From Phytophthora colocasiae (taxonomy: Eukaryota; Oomycota; Peronosporomycetes; Peronosporales; Peronosporaceae): a DNA stretch of 64,000 nt. A program made the translations under genes and the position numbers. The notes beneath the pieces were generated by a model, which saw only the letters and a program-made list of their open reading frames with translations, was not told where the DNA came from and made no database searches. This document shows positions 20,963 to 31,200 of the stretch, piece by piece (position 1 is the stretch's first letter; every line of letters begins with the position of its first letter). The stretch spans positions 620,001 to 684,000 of the forward strand of contig JAGKQI010000020.1 of assembly GCA_018806915.1 (NCBI GenBank). The letters run 5' to 3'.

Positions 20963-21867
20963 CTACTTTGGCGGCATACGAAGTGCGCCATCAAGGCGAA
21001 TGGTTTCGCCGTTTAGCATCTTGTTGTCGATGATTGAATGCACCAGTTGTGCATACTCTTCGGGGTTACCCAAGCGACTTGGGAACGGGACAGTCTCACC
21101 CAGTTGCTGCTGCACCTTCTCCGGAAGTCCTGCCAGCAACGGAGTCATGAACAGACCTAATGTGAAAGCACAACAACGTCATTTCTGCGGAGCCAAGGAC
21201 ATTTTTGCATCAAACTCTACGTACCTGGTGCAATGGTGTTCACGCGGATACCGTACGAAGCCAGGTCTCGAGCAAGAGGTAGCGTCATCCCCACGATGGC
21301 ACCTTTGCTTGCAGCATACGCTGCCTGGCCAATCTGTCCGTCGTAAGCAGCAATGCTGGCGGTATTAATGATAACACCACGTTCACCTCCAGCCCCCGGT
21401 CTCGTTTTCGACATGCTTAACACAACAAGCTCAACAGTTAGCTTGCGACCCCCTACTATAGTATTTCTTATAGAAACTCACCGTTCAGCTGCAAGACGCG
21501 CAACATTAAAGGATCCAACCGTGTTAACGTTAAGTGTCTGCTGGAACTGGAAGAGCTGGTGCACACTCTTCTTGCTCAGCGTCTTGATGGCCAGCGCGAT
21601 TCCTGCGCAGTTTACGACGGTGTTCACAGACTCACCGAACGAACTTTCAGCCAGATCGAGCGCTCCAGTCACATCGTCCTCATTCGTCACATCAGTGGGG
21701 CTGAAGTGGCAAGACACTCCCAACTCCCTAGCCACGTTGACACCGTCGCTAGTCGGGAGGTCGCACAAGATCACGCGCGCGCCGTTCTGCACGAAGCGAG
21801 TGGCCGTCGCCCGACCCAGGCCAGACGCAGCGCCCGTTACGATAGCAACACGATTAGCTAGAGCCAT
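20963..21867 (-). CDS. Short-chain dehydrogenase, 3-hydroxyacyl-CoA dehydrogenase type 2 (HSD10)-like
   Basis: Three exons, 21482-21867, 21225-21415 and 20963-21156, joined in phase to 256 residues, close to the ~261 of HSD17B10. The NAD-binding TGAASGLG lies at residues 12-19, and D/T after the second strand (CDLPTSD) fits NAD preference. NCAG and [21 protein letters not shown] supply the catalytic Ser-Tyr-Lys set. The end ([32 protein letters not shown]) is typical of HSD10, which acts in mitochondrial isoleucine/fatty-acid breakdown and in RNase P. An N-terminal targeting peptide is not obvious. It is convergent with the polymerase gene, with 59 bp between stops. Confidence 0.9.
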
Positions 21868-22056
21868 TTAGACACTGGAGTTCTTGGGCACGGAGCGTTT
21901 GGATATGGCACTATTAATGATGCCTTCTGCTATTTATAGATCACGGCCGGTTGAAGTTTGAGTGCTGCATGCATCACAGCGGTTGATATGATGCATTTGA
22001 CTTTAGTGACATGTCACTATTCCTGCGAGCCGCGTCATCACGACAATAGCAGCAAC

Positions 22057-24013
22057 ATGAGCGAGGCTTCGATGCTACAGCGAGGCCTGCAGTTCGTAGA
22101 GAACAATGACGAGAAGAGAGCAGGCGTTTGGTTAGCGTGGCTATTGGTATTGCTGGTGCGGTGGCTGGTAGGTCTTCACTCGTACTCTGGTGAGCGCACG
22201 CCGCCAATGTTCGGCGACTACGAGGCGCAACGCCACTGGATGGAGATCACGACGAACCTGCCCATTTCGGACTGGTACTTCAATACCACATCCAACGACT
22301 TGCTGTATTGGGGTCTGGACTACCCTCCGTTGACAGCCTACGTGTCGTATTTCTTCGGAATTGCGGCTAATATCACAGAGCCTCCTATGGTGGAACTGAC
22401 GAGCTCCAGGGGATACGAATCCGCTACCAGCAAGGTGTTCATGCGCACATCTGTGCTGCTGTGCGACGTAGCTCTCTTTATCCCGTCAATCTACTATGTT
22501 GCACGTGCAATTTACGGCAGCGAGCAGTGGACCCGGAGAACGGCGTTCCTGATGCTGATTTTGCTGCAGCCGGCCGTTTTACTCATTGACCATGGTCACT
22601 TTCAGGTATGGTTTTACTATTTTTCTAGTCAATAGATTTTCTTACGTTACGTTTTTGTTGTGATTTTGTAGTACAACAATGTTTTACGGCGTTAGGAGTG
22701 GCATTGATCCTGCAAGGGCACGAGTTCCTTGGCAGCGTTTGCTATTGTCTTGCGCTGAACTTCAAGCAAATGGCTCTCTACTACGCCCCTGCATTTGGAG
22801 TGTTCCTTCTTGCGCGCTGCTTTTATCGGAGAATGTGCATTCTTCACCTGGTCAAGCTTTCAGTTGCAGTTATTGCCACGTTTGCGTTGATGTGGTTCCC
22901 ATTTTGCGCGTACCCATCCACAGATGAGACTTGCCTATCTACGGTGGCACAGGGTACGTTTTGCTATTTGACTCGCGATTGACCCCCTCTAACTTTTATC
23001 GTTAGTTGCTTATCGTATCTTTCCTTTTGGCCGTGGACTATTTGAGGACAAGGTTGCAAACTTTTGGTGCATTGCCGACTTCGCTCTGAAGATTCGACAG
23101 CATGTGACTCCTACACTACAAATGCGCCTATGGTGAGTCAAGGTTGTGTGTGCGTGGACATCTAAAACTAACCGTTCTTCGATGTTTGCTCAGCACTGCG
23201 ATGACTTTTATCGGATTTCTACCGTCGGTCTTTGATCTTCTACGACGAAAACCCACAAAGTTGCGTTTTGTGTTGTCACTTGCTATCTGCTCGCTTTCGT
23301 TTTTCTTGTTTTCTTTCCAAGGTACGTGGTTTGAGATCTCAAAGTAGTGGTTGTTCATGAACTAACGTTATCATGTGTTGGTTCCACTTCCGTAGTCCAC
23401 GAGAAAACGATACTTTTGCCACTGCTGCCGATCTCGTTCCTGTTTGCACACAACGCACTTTTGTCGGGATGGTTTAGTGTCCTGGCAACTTTCAGGTGGG
23501 GTATTTGATCAAGTGTGCGTTATCATTCCAATGTGCTCAATATTTTTGTTTTTACCTTCTGTGCAGCATGTACTTCCTTCTCAAGAAAGATGGTCTAGCT
23601 CTTCCTTACACCGTGTTACAACTAACGTATGCGAGTGTGGCCCTGATTCCGTTCCTAACGTCAGGAGTTGCGAGAAATTTGCACGTACAGCAAGCTGAAC
23701 TTGCACCAGGTTACAAGCAGGATGGCAGCGCTCACTGGATCGGTCGCGTCTACGTTATGGTACCCAAACTGTTGCCTTATTTTGCTCTTGTGTTGCCAAG
23801 TATCTGAACGCATGTCTGCTTTAGTTATCGCTGTTAGGAATCGTAGTCATCCACGCCGCCCAATTGTGGATTACTCCACCGCAGAGATACCCACACATCC
23901 ACGACTACGTGTTTGCTGCGTATTCTTGTGGCCATTTCCTGCTGGTGCTTGCATATCTGACGTACTGGCAGTGGACTGCCGAGCCACAACAGAAGAAGGC
24001 CAAAAGAGAGTAG
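22057..24013 (+). CDS. ALG6: Dolichyl-P-Glc:Man9GlcNAc2-PP-dolichol glucosyltransferase (ALG6), with an apparent one-base frameshift
   Basis: ALG6 adds the first glucose to the lipid-linked oligosaccharide in the ER lumen. Seven exons: 22057-22605, 22672-22953, 23006-23132, 23194-23321, 23396-23495, 23567-23759 and 23825-24013. Hallmarks are DYEAQRHWMEIT, WGLDYPPLTAY, LLIDHGHFQ|YN across intron 1, LFPF-type IFPFGRGLFEDKVANFW and VHEKTILLPLLP. Multiple membrane spans and a basic KKAKRE tail fit an ER protein. Exon 2 is 282 nt where phase demands 283. After YNNV the frame hits TAG unless one T is added to the T-run at 22682-22685, after which LGVALILQGHEF follows. This is either a sequence error or a real lesion. 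Upstream ATGs at 21988 and 21991 are possible. Confidence 0.87.
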
Positions 24014-24106
24014 TTGTGCGTATAACCATAGATATATGTCATCTGAAGAACTTCATTTGTCCATGGCTTGTTACGATGAAGTAGTCCGGAACCACTTCAC
24101 AATTGA

Positions 24107-24961
24107 TCACCAGAAGAACCAGCCTTTCCCGCCCTTGATGAACTTGAGCTCCTTGTTTAACCTGGCCTTCTCATCCTTAAACGCTTGCAACTGCGTAGAA
24201 CAAAGCTATTAGTAACCGCAGTACGGTATCACCACAGATGAAGAACGCACCATCTGGCGATCATCTTCAGACATTGGGGTTTTGCTTTTCTTGATGTCAG
24301 CGAGGAACGCAGCCTCGTTCTCGCAAGCTTCGGCCAAAAGTTTCTCCAGTGATGCCTTCATTTCTTCCGGAGACACTTCTCCATGCGGGATCGGAATGTC
24401 ATCTGTATCATCAACGTAGTATTAGAATCCACTTTCAAGCTGATGACGCTGCCAACACAAAAACTTACCACTGGGAGGCTCCACGTCTTCCTCATCCTTC
24501 GAGTGCTCGGGCTTGCTTTCTTCCTTCTTCTTCTGCGCATCGACCGCTGGGTATCCAGCCTGCTTCGCGCGCCACTCTTCGTACTCTTCCAGGCTCATGC
24601 CGCGGCCCTCCGGCTCCTGGATCGGCAGCCACTTCTTCACACTGTCCGGGAGCACATCTGGGTCGTAATACACGTACGCCACGCCACTACAACAATACAT
24701 ACATTAGTTGTACCATCATACAAAAGGTTAACTCGATGGACGCACCCGATGACGCCCGCCAGCTTCAACAGCGTGAAGAAGCTCGAGTTATCTTCACCAC
24801 CAGAGTGCGGGGCCGATCCTCCGTAACTAAATCGACGCAGCGCCGTGTTACGAGCACTAAGATGGCGGATTTGGCGAGCAAACTACAGTAATACAAATAT
24901 TAGTATAGTATAGATACCTATCGCCCTTACTCGTTGAATGTCGTACCCGCAGAGGAAGCAT
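24107..24961 (-). CDS. Predicted single-span mitochondrial protein of unknown function
   Basis: Proposed exons are 24918-24961, 24746-24856, 24469-24686, 24251-24402 and 24107-24190, all in phase, giving 202 residues. The first exon is the least certain: it uses donor AG|GTATCT and acceptor CTTAG, with a good branch-like TACTAAT. The N-terminus is basic and Ser/Arg-rich (ARNTALRRFSYGG), as in mitochondrial presequences. One hydrophobic segment (FFTLLKLAGVIGGVAYVYY) follows, then DPDVLPDSVKKWLPIQEPEGRGMSLEEYEEW, a lysine/glutamate-rich stretch and a C-terminal coiled coil ending GKGWFFW. I do not recognise the family. The topology resembles small inner-membrane assembly or respiratory subunits. 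Confidence 0.6.
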
Positions 24962-25111
24962 ATCGATCTCTTCCTATGGTGTGCAAATGTTGGGCGTGGG
25001 GGTGACACGCGATTCAAGTTGACTGTGGCGCACGCTAAATTAGAAATAATTGTCCTATTTTAACCGTTTAATATCCTATAATTCCGAAAATAATTCGATG
25101 ACTACCATGAC

Positions 25112-26086
25112 ATGGGGATCGGGGAAAGCTGTACTAGGATGCTGAGCCGCACCATCAGATCTCAAGCTCGTCGCCTCCGCTCGCCTCTCGTACTCGCACC
25201 GCGTCATTCAAGCCCCATGAGCACCACCGCCCCCAAGTTTAAGCTTGCGCTGTGCCAGATCGCCGTGGGCGACGACAAGCAGAAAAACATTGCCACAGCT
25301 ACTGCCGCTGTGACTGAGGCTGCCAAGAATGCTGCCCAGGTGGTGTCTCTGCCCGAGTGCTGGAACTCGCCGTACGCCACCACTTCCTTCCCGCAATACG
25401 CGGAGGAAATTCCCGAGAAGAAGGCGCAGCTTAACGAGAAGGACCACCCGTCCACTTTTGCGCTGTCGCAGCTCGCTGCCAAGCTTCAGATCTTCCTGGT
25501 GGGAGGATCCATCCCCGAGAAGGATGCGACCGGCAAGGTCTACAACACGAGTGTCATCTTCTCACCGGAGGGTGAGATCCTCGGCAAGCACCGTAAGGTT
25601 CACCTGTTCGACATTGATGTGCCCGGCAAGATCACTTTCAAGGAGTCGGACACGCTGTCCCCTGGCAACGGCTTGACGCTCTTTGACACGCCCTACGGCA
25701 AAATGGGTGTGGGCATTTGCTACGACATCCGCTTCCCCGAGCTGTCCATGCTCATGAAGAAGCAGGGCGCCAAGGTGCTTCTCTTCCCGGGTGCTTTCAA
25801 TCTCACTACGGGTCCGGCCCACTGGGAACTCCTGCAGCGAGCTCGTGCCGTGGATAACCAGCTCTACGTGGCGGCGACTTCGCCTGCCCGTGGCCCGGAA
25901 GGCGGCTACCAGGCTTGGGGACACTCCACGGTTATCTCTCCTTGGGGTGAAGTTGTGGCCACTTGCGACCATGGTGAATCCATTGTGTACGCCGACATCG
26001 ACATCGAGAATGTCGAGGAAATGCGTCGCAACATCCCCACGACGAACCAGACGCGCTCGGATCTTTATGAGCTGGTGCAGAAGTAG
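25112..26086 (+). CDS. Omega-amidase / nitrilase-like amidohydrolase (NIT2)
   Basis: Single exon, 324 residues from ATG 25112. Starts at 25139 (MLSRTIRSQARR..., a plausible mitochondrial presequence) and 25217 (MSTTAPKF) are alternatives, and both may be used. The nitrilase triad is visible: E in SLPECWNSPY, K in KHRKVHLFDIDVPG and C in GVGICYDIRFPE. FDIDVPGKITFKES and the C-terminal NIPTTNQTRSDLYEL are typical of NIT2. NIT2 hydrolyses alpha-ketoglutaramate and alpha-ketosuccinamate, by-products of glutamine and asparagine transamination. G/C-rich third positions compared with the flanking DNA suggest high expression. Confidence 0.93.
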   Translation: MGIGESCTRMLSRTIRSQARRLRSPLVLAPRHSSPMSTTAPKFKLALCQIAVGDDKQKNIATATAAVTEAAKNAAQVVSLPECWNSPYATTSFPQYAEEIPEKKAQLNEKDHPSTFALSQLAAKLQIFLVGGSIPEKDATGKVYNTSVIFSPEGEILGKHRKVHLFDIDVPGKITFKESDTLSPGNGLTLFDTPYGKMGVGICYDIRFPELSMLMKKQGAKVLLFPGAFNLTTGPAHWELLQRARAVDNQLYVAATSPARGPEGGYQAWGHSTVISPWGEVVATCDHGESIVYADIDIENVEEMRRNIPTTNQTRSDLYELVQK

Positions 26087-26271
26087 ACTGCATAAAACAA
26101 CAGGTGCTGTCACAAAGCTTCCCCATTCGTGCAGATTCGTGCTATCCTACGGAAGGCCCCATGACGTGTAGCTTCCGATATGAGTGCCATGACGTAACTC
26201 AGCATTGACATGAGTGAATAAATCGACAAAAGTGTCTCCTCCTATTGTGCTGTTGCTTGATGTGGACGAGT

Positions 26272-27604
26272 CTACACTCTGTCCAACCACTTCATTTCGT
26301 CATCGAACAGCGTCCGTGCCTCTTCAGCCTTGGCCTCCTTCTGCTGCTTGAACTGGATGACAGGGGAGTACTGCTCGTAACAGACAAAACCTTAAGTAAT
26401 TCTGTTTCGTCACGTACATAACTCATGTTTCTCGTACCTTTAAGTTCAGGTGCTGAGTGACATTACGACGAACCCAACGCTCCTGTCGTTGAAGTCGTTT
26501 CTTCACAGCTTCCACCTTTTTCTTGCTGATCGTCTGGTTCTCTGAGTTCAAGCGCAGGGGCTCCCAGAACAGCACGACTCGGCGAAGATCAGATGATACG
26601 TTCGCCTGTAAGGAACCAATAACAGACCGTCAGAACGGGGGGGTGATACAACATACTTAGAAGTAGCTCAGCTTCCTTCTCCAATATCTCACCTCGATAA
26701 TAGTAGGCACGATGTCAACGCCAGACATATCCGCGTCCTCAACCAGGAGGTTCTGCACGAACTCCAGTACTGCGATTCCTACACTTTCTTGGCGATGACT
26801 CACGCGCTCAGCCTTCGGTTGCTTGGGCTTTTTCTCTAGCGGGGCCATGTTCTTGTTTTCTATGGTGAAGAAATAGAACGCATTTAGAAAAGCAAAGCAA
26901 GACTTGGACAGTGATGCTTCATCGATAACGTACTCAGGTTCGTATTCAGCATCCGCTCGGCGTTCTTGCCCGCCGACGCAGTGTTCGGGTTCAACTCTCC
27001 TAGAACTTTCAACAGTTTCTTCTTCGGAATGCGCTCCGTCGCGCGCTCGATTCCGTCCTCACCGTCCTCGTCCTCTTCCTCATCGTCATCCTGAGCATGA
27101 CGCTGGTCGAATGTGTCCATCCGCTTCTGGAATTCGGAAGGGCTTAGGTGGAAAAGCTCTTCAGCTTCATCCAGAAACTGCTCAGTCTCCTCATCAGGGT
27201 CCTCGCCGTCGTCGTGCTCGTCGGCCTCGTCGTCAATCAGTTCCATGCTATCCGGCAGCTCTTCTTCCTGCGACTGCGTCTTGCTCGGATACTGTTTCTG
27301 CATCTCCTCAAACCACTTAGTAAACTCCTCGTCATCATCCTGTAATGAACGAGAGCAGTGGCGATACGTTAGTTGTCAGGCATATACTTTTTTCTTGAAT
27401 ACATGTAGTTAAGCCAATTGCAAAATACCGTACCTCTCCACCAGGGAAGACTCCAGGATTCGAAGACGAACGGCTGGGCGAACCTCTGCTTTTTCGCCGA
27501 GCTGGTGCCACAACAGACACATGGAAGCCTCGAAATTGCAGCGTTGCGCTGGCGGGACCCGCTTGCCTCAGCGACAACCGAAGCAGCCGCGCACTCGGGA
27601 GCAT
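26272..27604 (-). CDS. Mitochondrial ribosome-binding factor A (RbfA)-like protein with acidic insertion
   Basis: Five exons: 27434-27604, 26934-27339, 26693-26859, 26438-26605 and 26272-26370. They join in phase to 336 residues. The N-terminus (MLPSARLLRLSLRQAG...) is an arginine/serine-rich mitochondrial presequence. A long acidic middle (DEADEHDDGEDPDEETEQ; DDDEEEDEDGEDG) precedes a KH-type RbfA core. That core contains RVSHRQESVGIAVLEFVQNLL, DLRRVVLFWEPL and VKKRLQRQERWVRRNVTQHLNLKYSPVIQF, matching the RbfA helix and terminal R-Y-x-P-x-x-x-F. RbfA matures the small ribosomal subunit. The RbfA match is by pattern only, as the family is divergent. Confidence 0.75.
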
Positions 27605-28252
27605 GGTGGCGTGTACCAACCGCTCAAAAATGTGTGGGTGTTATTAAAAAACGGGTTTTATGGCATGGGTTTTCTAAATCTGCGACGTGGTACAAGGAAT
27701 GGATAGCAGTCACAGATCTTGTCCAGTGCTGAAATCAGCACTGCTGATCAACAAGCGGCTACATGTATATGGAATATGCATCCCTGGAAAGGAGTCCTAT
27801 ACAAGGAGTCCTTTACATGGACAGCATGTTGTAGTGATGCATGTAAACTACATGATGTAGTACATGATGACATTGACATGTACTACACCAGGAAGGTTCT
27901 TGGAAGGCTGAAACAGCGGAATCTAGAACGAACCGAAGTGGTACTGTATCATTGCACATGCATTGCAATGATGCTGGCAAGAGGCCGGCGGTCGACAGAT
28001 AAAAAAACACATACAACAAAGACAACAAGAAGAAGAACGCGGCTCACTTGATCAAGTTCGCTGCAGTCCAGGACATCTTTGGTGTGGCAAGTGTACGCAA
28101 TCGATTATGAATCCCGACTATTTTTTCATTGGTGCAAAATATTTTTGACAATATATTAACCAATCACAAAAAGTACGCTTCAACCTTCTGGATCCGGGTC
28201 TGGGTTAAAAGCTGCGTCCTTCCGTCTCATTTCTAATTTAGCGACCAGCAAG
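27605..28252. other. 650-bp divergent intergenic region
   Basis: This separates the RbfA-like gene (minus) from the copper ATPase gene (plus). It contains direct repeats of CATGTA and ACATGATG around 27840-27890, CCAAT in TAACCAATCAC (about 28157-28167), and an initiator-like match near 28226. No coding frame in it looks real. Confidence 0.5.
28226..28242 (+). promoter_or_regulatory. Oomycete-type initiator (Inr) match before the copper ATPase
   Basis: GTCTCATTTCTAATTT ends about 11 bp before ATG 28253. The described oomycete core promoter is GCTCATTYYNCAWTTT, which this matches at most positions. It predicts a very short 5' leader. Confidence 0.5.
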
Positions 28253-31200
28253 ATGGTGGTGACCGAGGATCACGAGTTGCTGCCGCTCGTACGCGGCGTG
28301 CAGGACGGCGCCTGCGTGCCTGCAGCCGAGGACGTCCCAAGCGTTACTTCATCCCATCGCCGTGACGACGAGGGCCGCGTGGTGTTCCTCGTCGTGCCGG
28401 GCTTAGCGGACGACGACCAAGAAACTGCAGACAAAATCGAAGCTGCACTCAAGGGCAGCGCTATGGGCGTGTACAGTGTACAGCTGGACCTGGTGGAGAA
28501 ACTGGCGAGGATCGAGCTTTCGAGCCGCGCAGATGAGGCGACCGAGGCGGCGCTGGCTGACGAACTACGGCGTGCCACGCCCGCTAAACTGGTAGCTTAC
28601 CCGGTGTGGCAGCATCGCGAGCGCATCGTGCGTCTGCGCGTGGATGGTATGCGTTGCATGACGAACTGTGGACGTCAGGTGATCCGCGCGCTGGAACAAA
28701 TCCCTGGTGTGCTGCACATTCACGTGGACTCGAAGTCCAAGACGGCGGAAGTAGCACTGGCCAAGGGCTGCACGGCAACAGAAGTGGATCTTATCAAGTA
28801 CATCCGTGCGGCCAATCCGCGCTTTGATGCGTCGATCGCCAAGGAGAAGAAGCAGCGTACCAACTCTGTGCCTGGAGCGATCTTACTGAACATTACGGGC
28901 ATGAGTTGTGCCAAGAACTGCGCTGCTAAAGTCCAGACAGCGTTGCAAAGAGCCGAAGACGTCATTGATGCAACTGTTGATTTTGGCAACAAGCGCGCAA
29001 CAATCATATTGGAGTCAGAGAGCAAGGTGACAGAGGAAGATTTGATTCAGGTGGTCCGCAGCGCTGGCACGAAATTTGATGCATCGCGGTACGAACTCTT
29101 CAGCCATGACGGCGACTCGCGTGTGGTGTACCTAACGATCAATGGCATGAGCTGTGCTAAGAATTGCGCGAGAAAGGTGCAAGATGCTCTCAATGGCGCA
29201 AGTGGGGTCATCAATGCCAAGGTGGACTTCGACACCAAGCGCGCGACAATTTTCTTGGAGACCGATAGTCACTTGACAGAAACCGAACTGATTGACGTTG
29301 TGCATACCGCTGGGCAAAAGTTTACGGCTTCTGTAGTCACGCCGACGAGCAGACCTCGTACGATTCTACTTGCTGTCGAGGGAATGAGCTGCGCGAAGAA
29401 CTGCGCGAGCAAGGTTGAAAAAGCTTTGAATGCAGTTCCGAGCGTGGAGAGCGCAACCGTGGATTTTTCACTCAAGCGTGCAAGTGTTCAGCTCGAAGCT
29501 GGAAGTTCACTTACTGAGAACGACCTGATTGAAATTGTTCGCAACACAGGCACAAAGTTTGATGCAGCTGTCTACGTTCCATCGCTCAGCCCACGCACGG
29601 TACTGCTCGAGATTAAAGGAATGAGCTGCGCTAAAAATTGCGCACGCAAGATCCAACAAACTCTCAGCGAGACGGAGGGCGTCGTGTCGGCATCTGTAGA
29701 TTTTGCAGCCAAGAGGGCAATCGTGGAAGTGGACCCCGATGGACATTTTAACGACGAATGTCTACTACAAGCTGTTCAAAATGCAGGATCCAAGTTTCAC
29801 GCGCGCATCATTACACCCAAGGAACAGAGGGTGCCCCGTGTTCCGGAAAAGGCTACCGAAGAGAGTACCGTTGAGCTCCAAACGAAGTCAGAGATTGCTT
29901 CTACTGCGGGATCGGATGTCGCGATTTCTATCAGCTCTGATAAAACGGAGATCGGAGAGGCGACGCTTCTGGTTGGTGGTATGACGTGTACCTCATGCTC
30001 TAACTCGGTTGAAAATGCGCTGAAACAAACGGAAGGCGTCATCGCTGCAGTTGTTAGCTTTGCGACGGAGAAGGCGACAGTTCAATTTGACAAGGACATT
30101 GTTGGAATCCGAACACTGGTTGAAACAGTTGAGGACATTGGGTACGATGCTTCGTACGTATCCAAGTCAGAAGCGCAGAAAGCTCTTGGAGACCAACGTG
30201 CCAAAGAGATCATGCGATATCGTATTGACTTCTTTGTTTCGGTGCTTTTCACGTTCCCAATTCTCCTTATAATGATGGTGTTCGACAACATCGCACCAAT
30301 TGAGCATGGCTTGGCTTCGAGGATTCTCCCTGGCATTTCGTGGCAAACATTGATTGTTGCCGTTCTAGCCACGCCCGTGCAATTCTACCCTGCTCGACGA
30401 TTTCATGTTGATGCTTGGAAGGGAATGAAGAACCGAGTGTTAGGCATGTCGTTCCTGGTTTCCATGGGCTCCAATGCTTCGTACTTCTACGGCCTCTTTA
30501 CCGTCATCCGAGCGTTCTTGTTGAATGATTCAAGTGTCGCCAACCCAGACATGTTCATGACGTCCGCGATGTTGCTTTCATTTGTGATCCTGGGCAAGTT
30601 CTTAGAATCGATTGCGAAGGGGAAAACGTCGGCCGCGTTGAGCAAGTTGATGGAGCTGCAAGTCAAATCTGCAACGCTTTTGGTATTTAGCGCTGATGGA
30701 ACGAGAATCCGGGAGGAACGGGTTGTACCAATTGAACTGGTGCAGCGTGGAGACATTCTGAAGGTCGTTCGAGGGTCGTCAATTCCAGCTGATGGCACCA
30801 TCGTGTACGGCGAAGGTCGGATTGACGAGTCGATGCTGACGGGTGAGTCTAAGACAATCAAGAAAGTCACCGGCGATCGTGTTCTGGGGGCAACTGTGAA
30901 TGTGGACGGGCTGTTTCACATGAAGGTTACAGGTGTAGACAATGATACGGCTTTGAGTCAGATCATTCGTCTCGTGGAAGATGCACAGACCTCCAAAGCG
31001 CCAATTCAGGCTTACGCAGACTACGTTGCCTCCATCTTTGTCCCGACCGTGCTGGGGCTTTCTTTCCTGACGTTCTCGGCCTGGTATATTCTCTGCAGCT
31101 TTGCACTAGTTCCGGAAAGCTGGATCCCTCACACGGATAGCACGTTCGTGTTCGCCTTCAACTTCGGTATTGCAACCCTCGTAGTTGCTTGCCCCTGTGC

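Noticed and set aside
27813..28051. Short open frames upstream of the copper ATPase
   Set aside because: Low-complexity, on both strands, no splice sites joining them to either neighbour.
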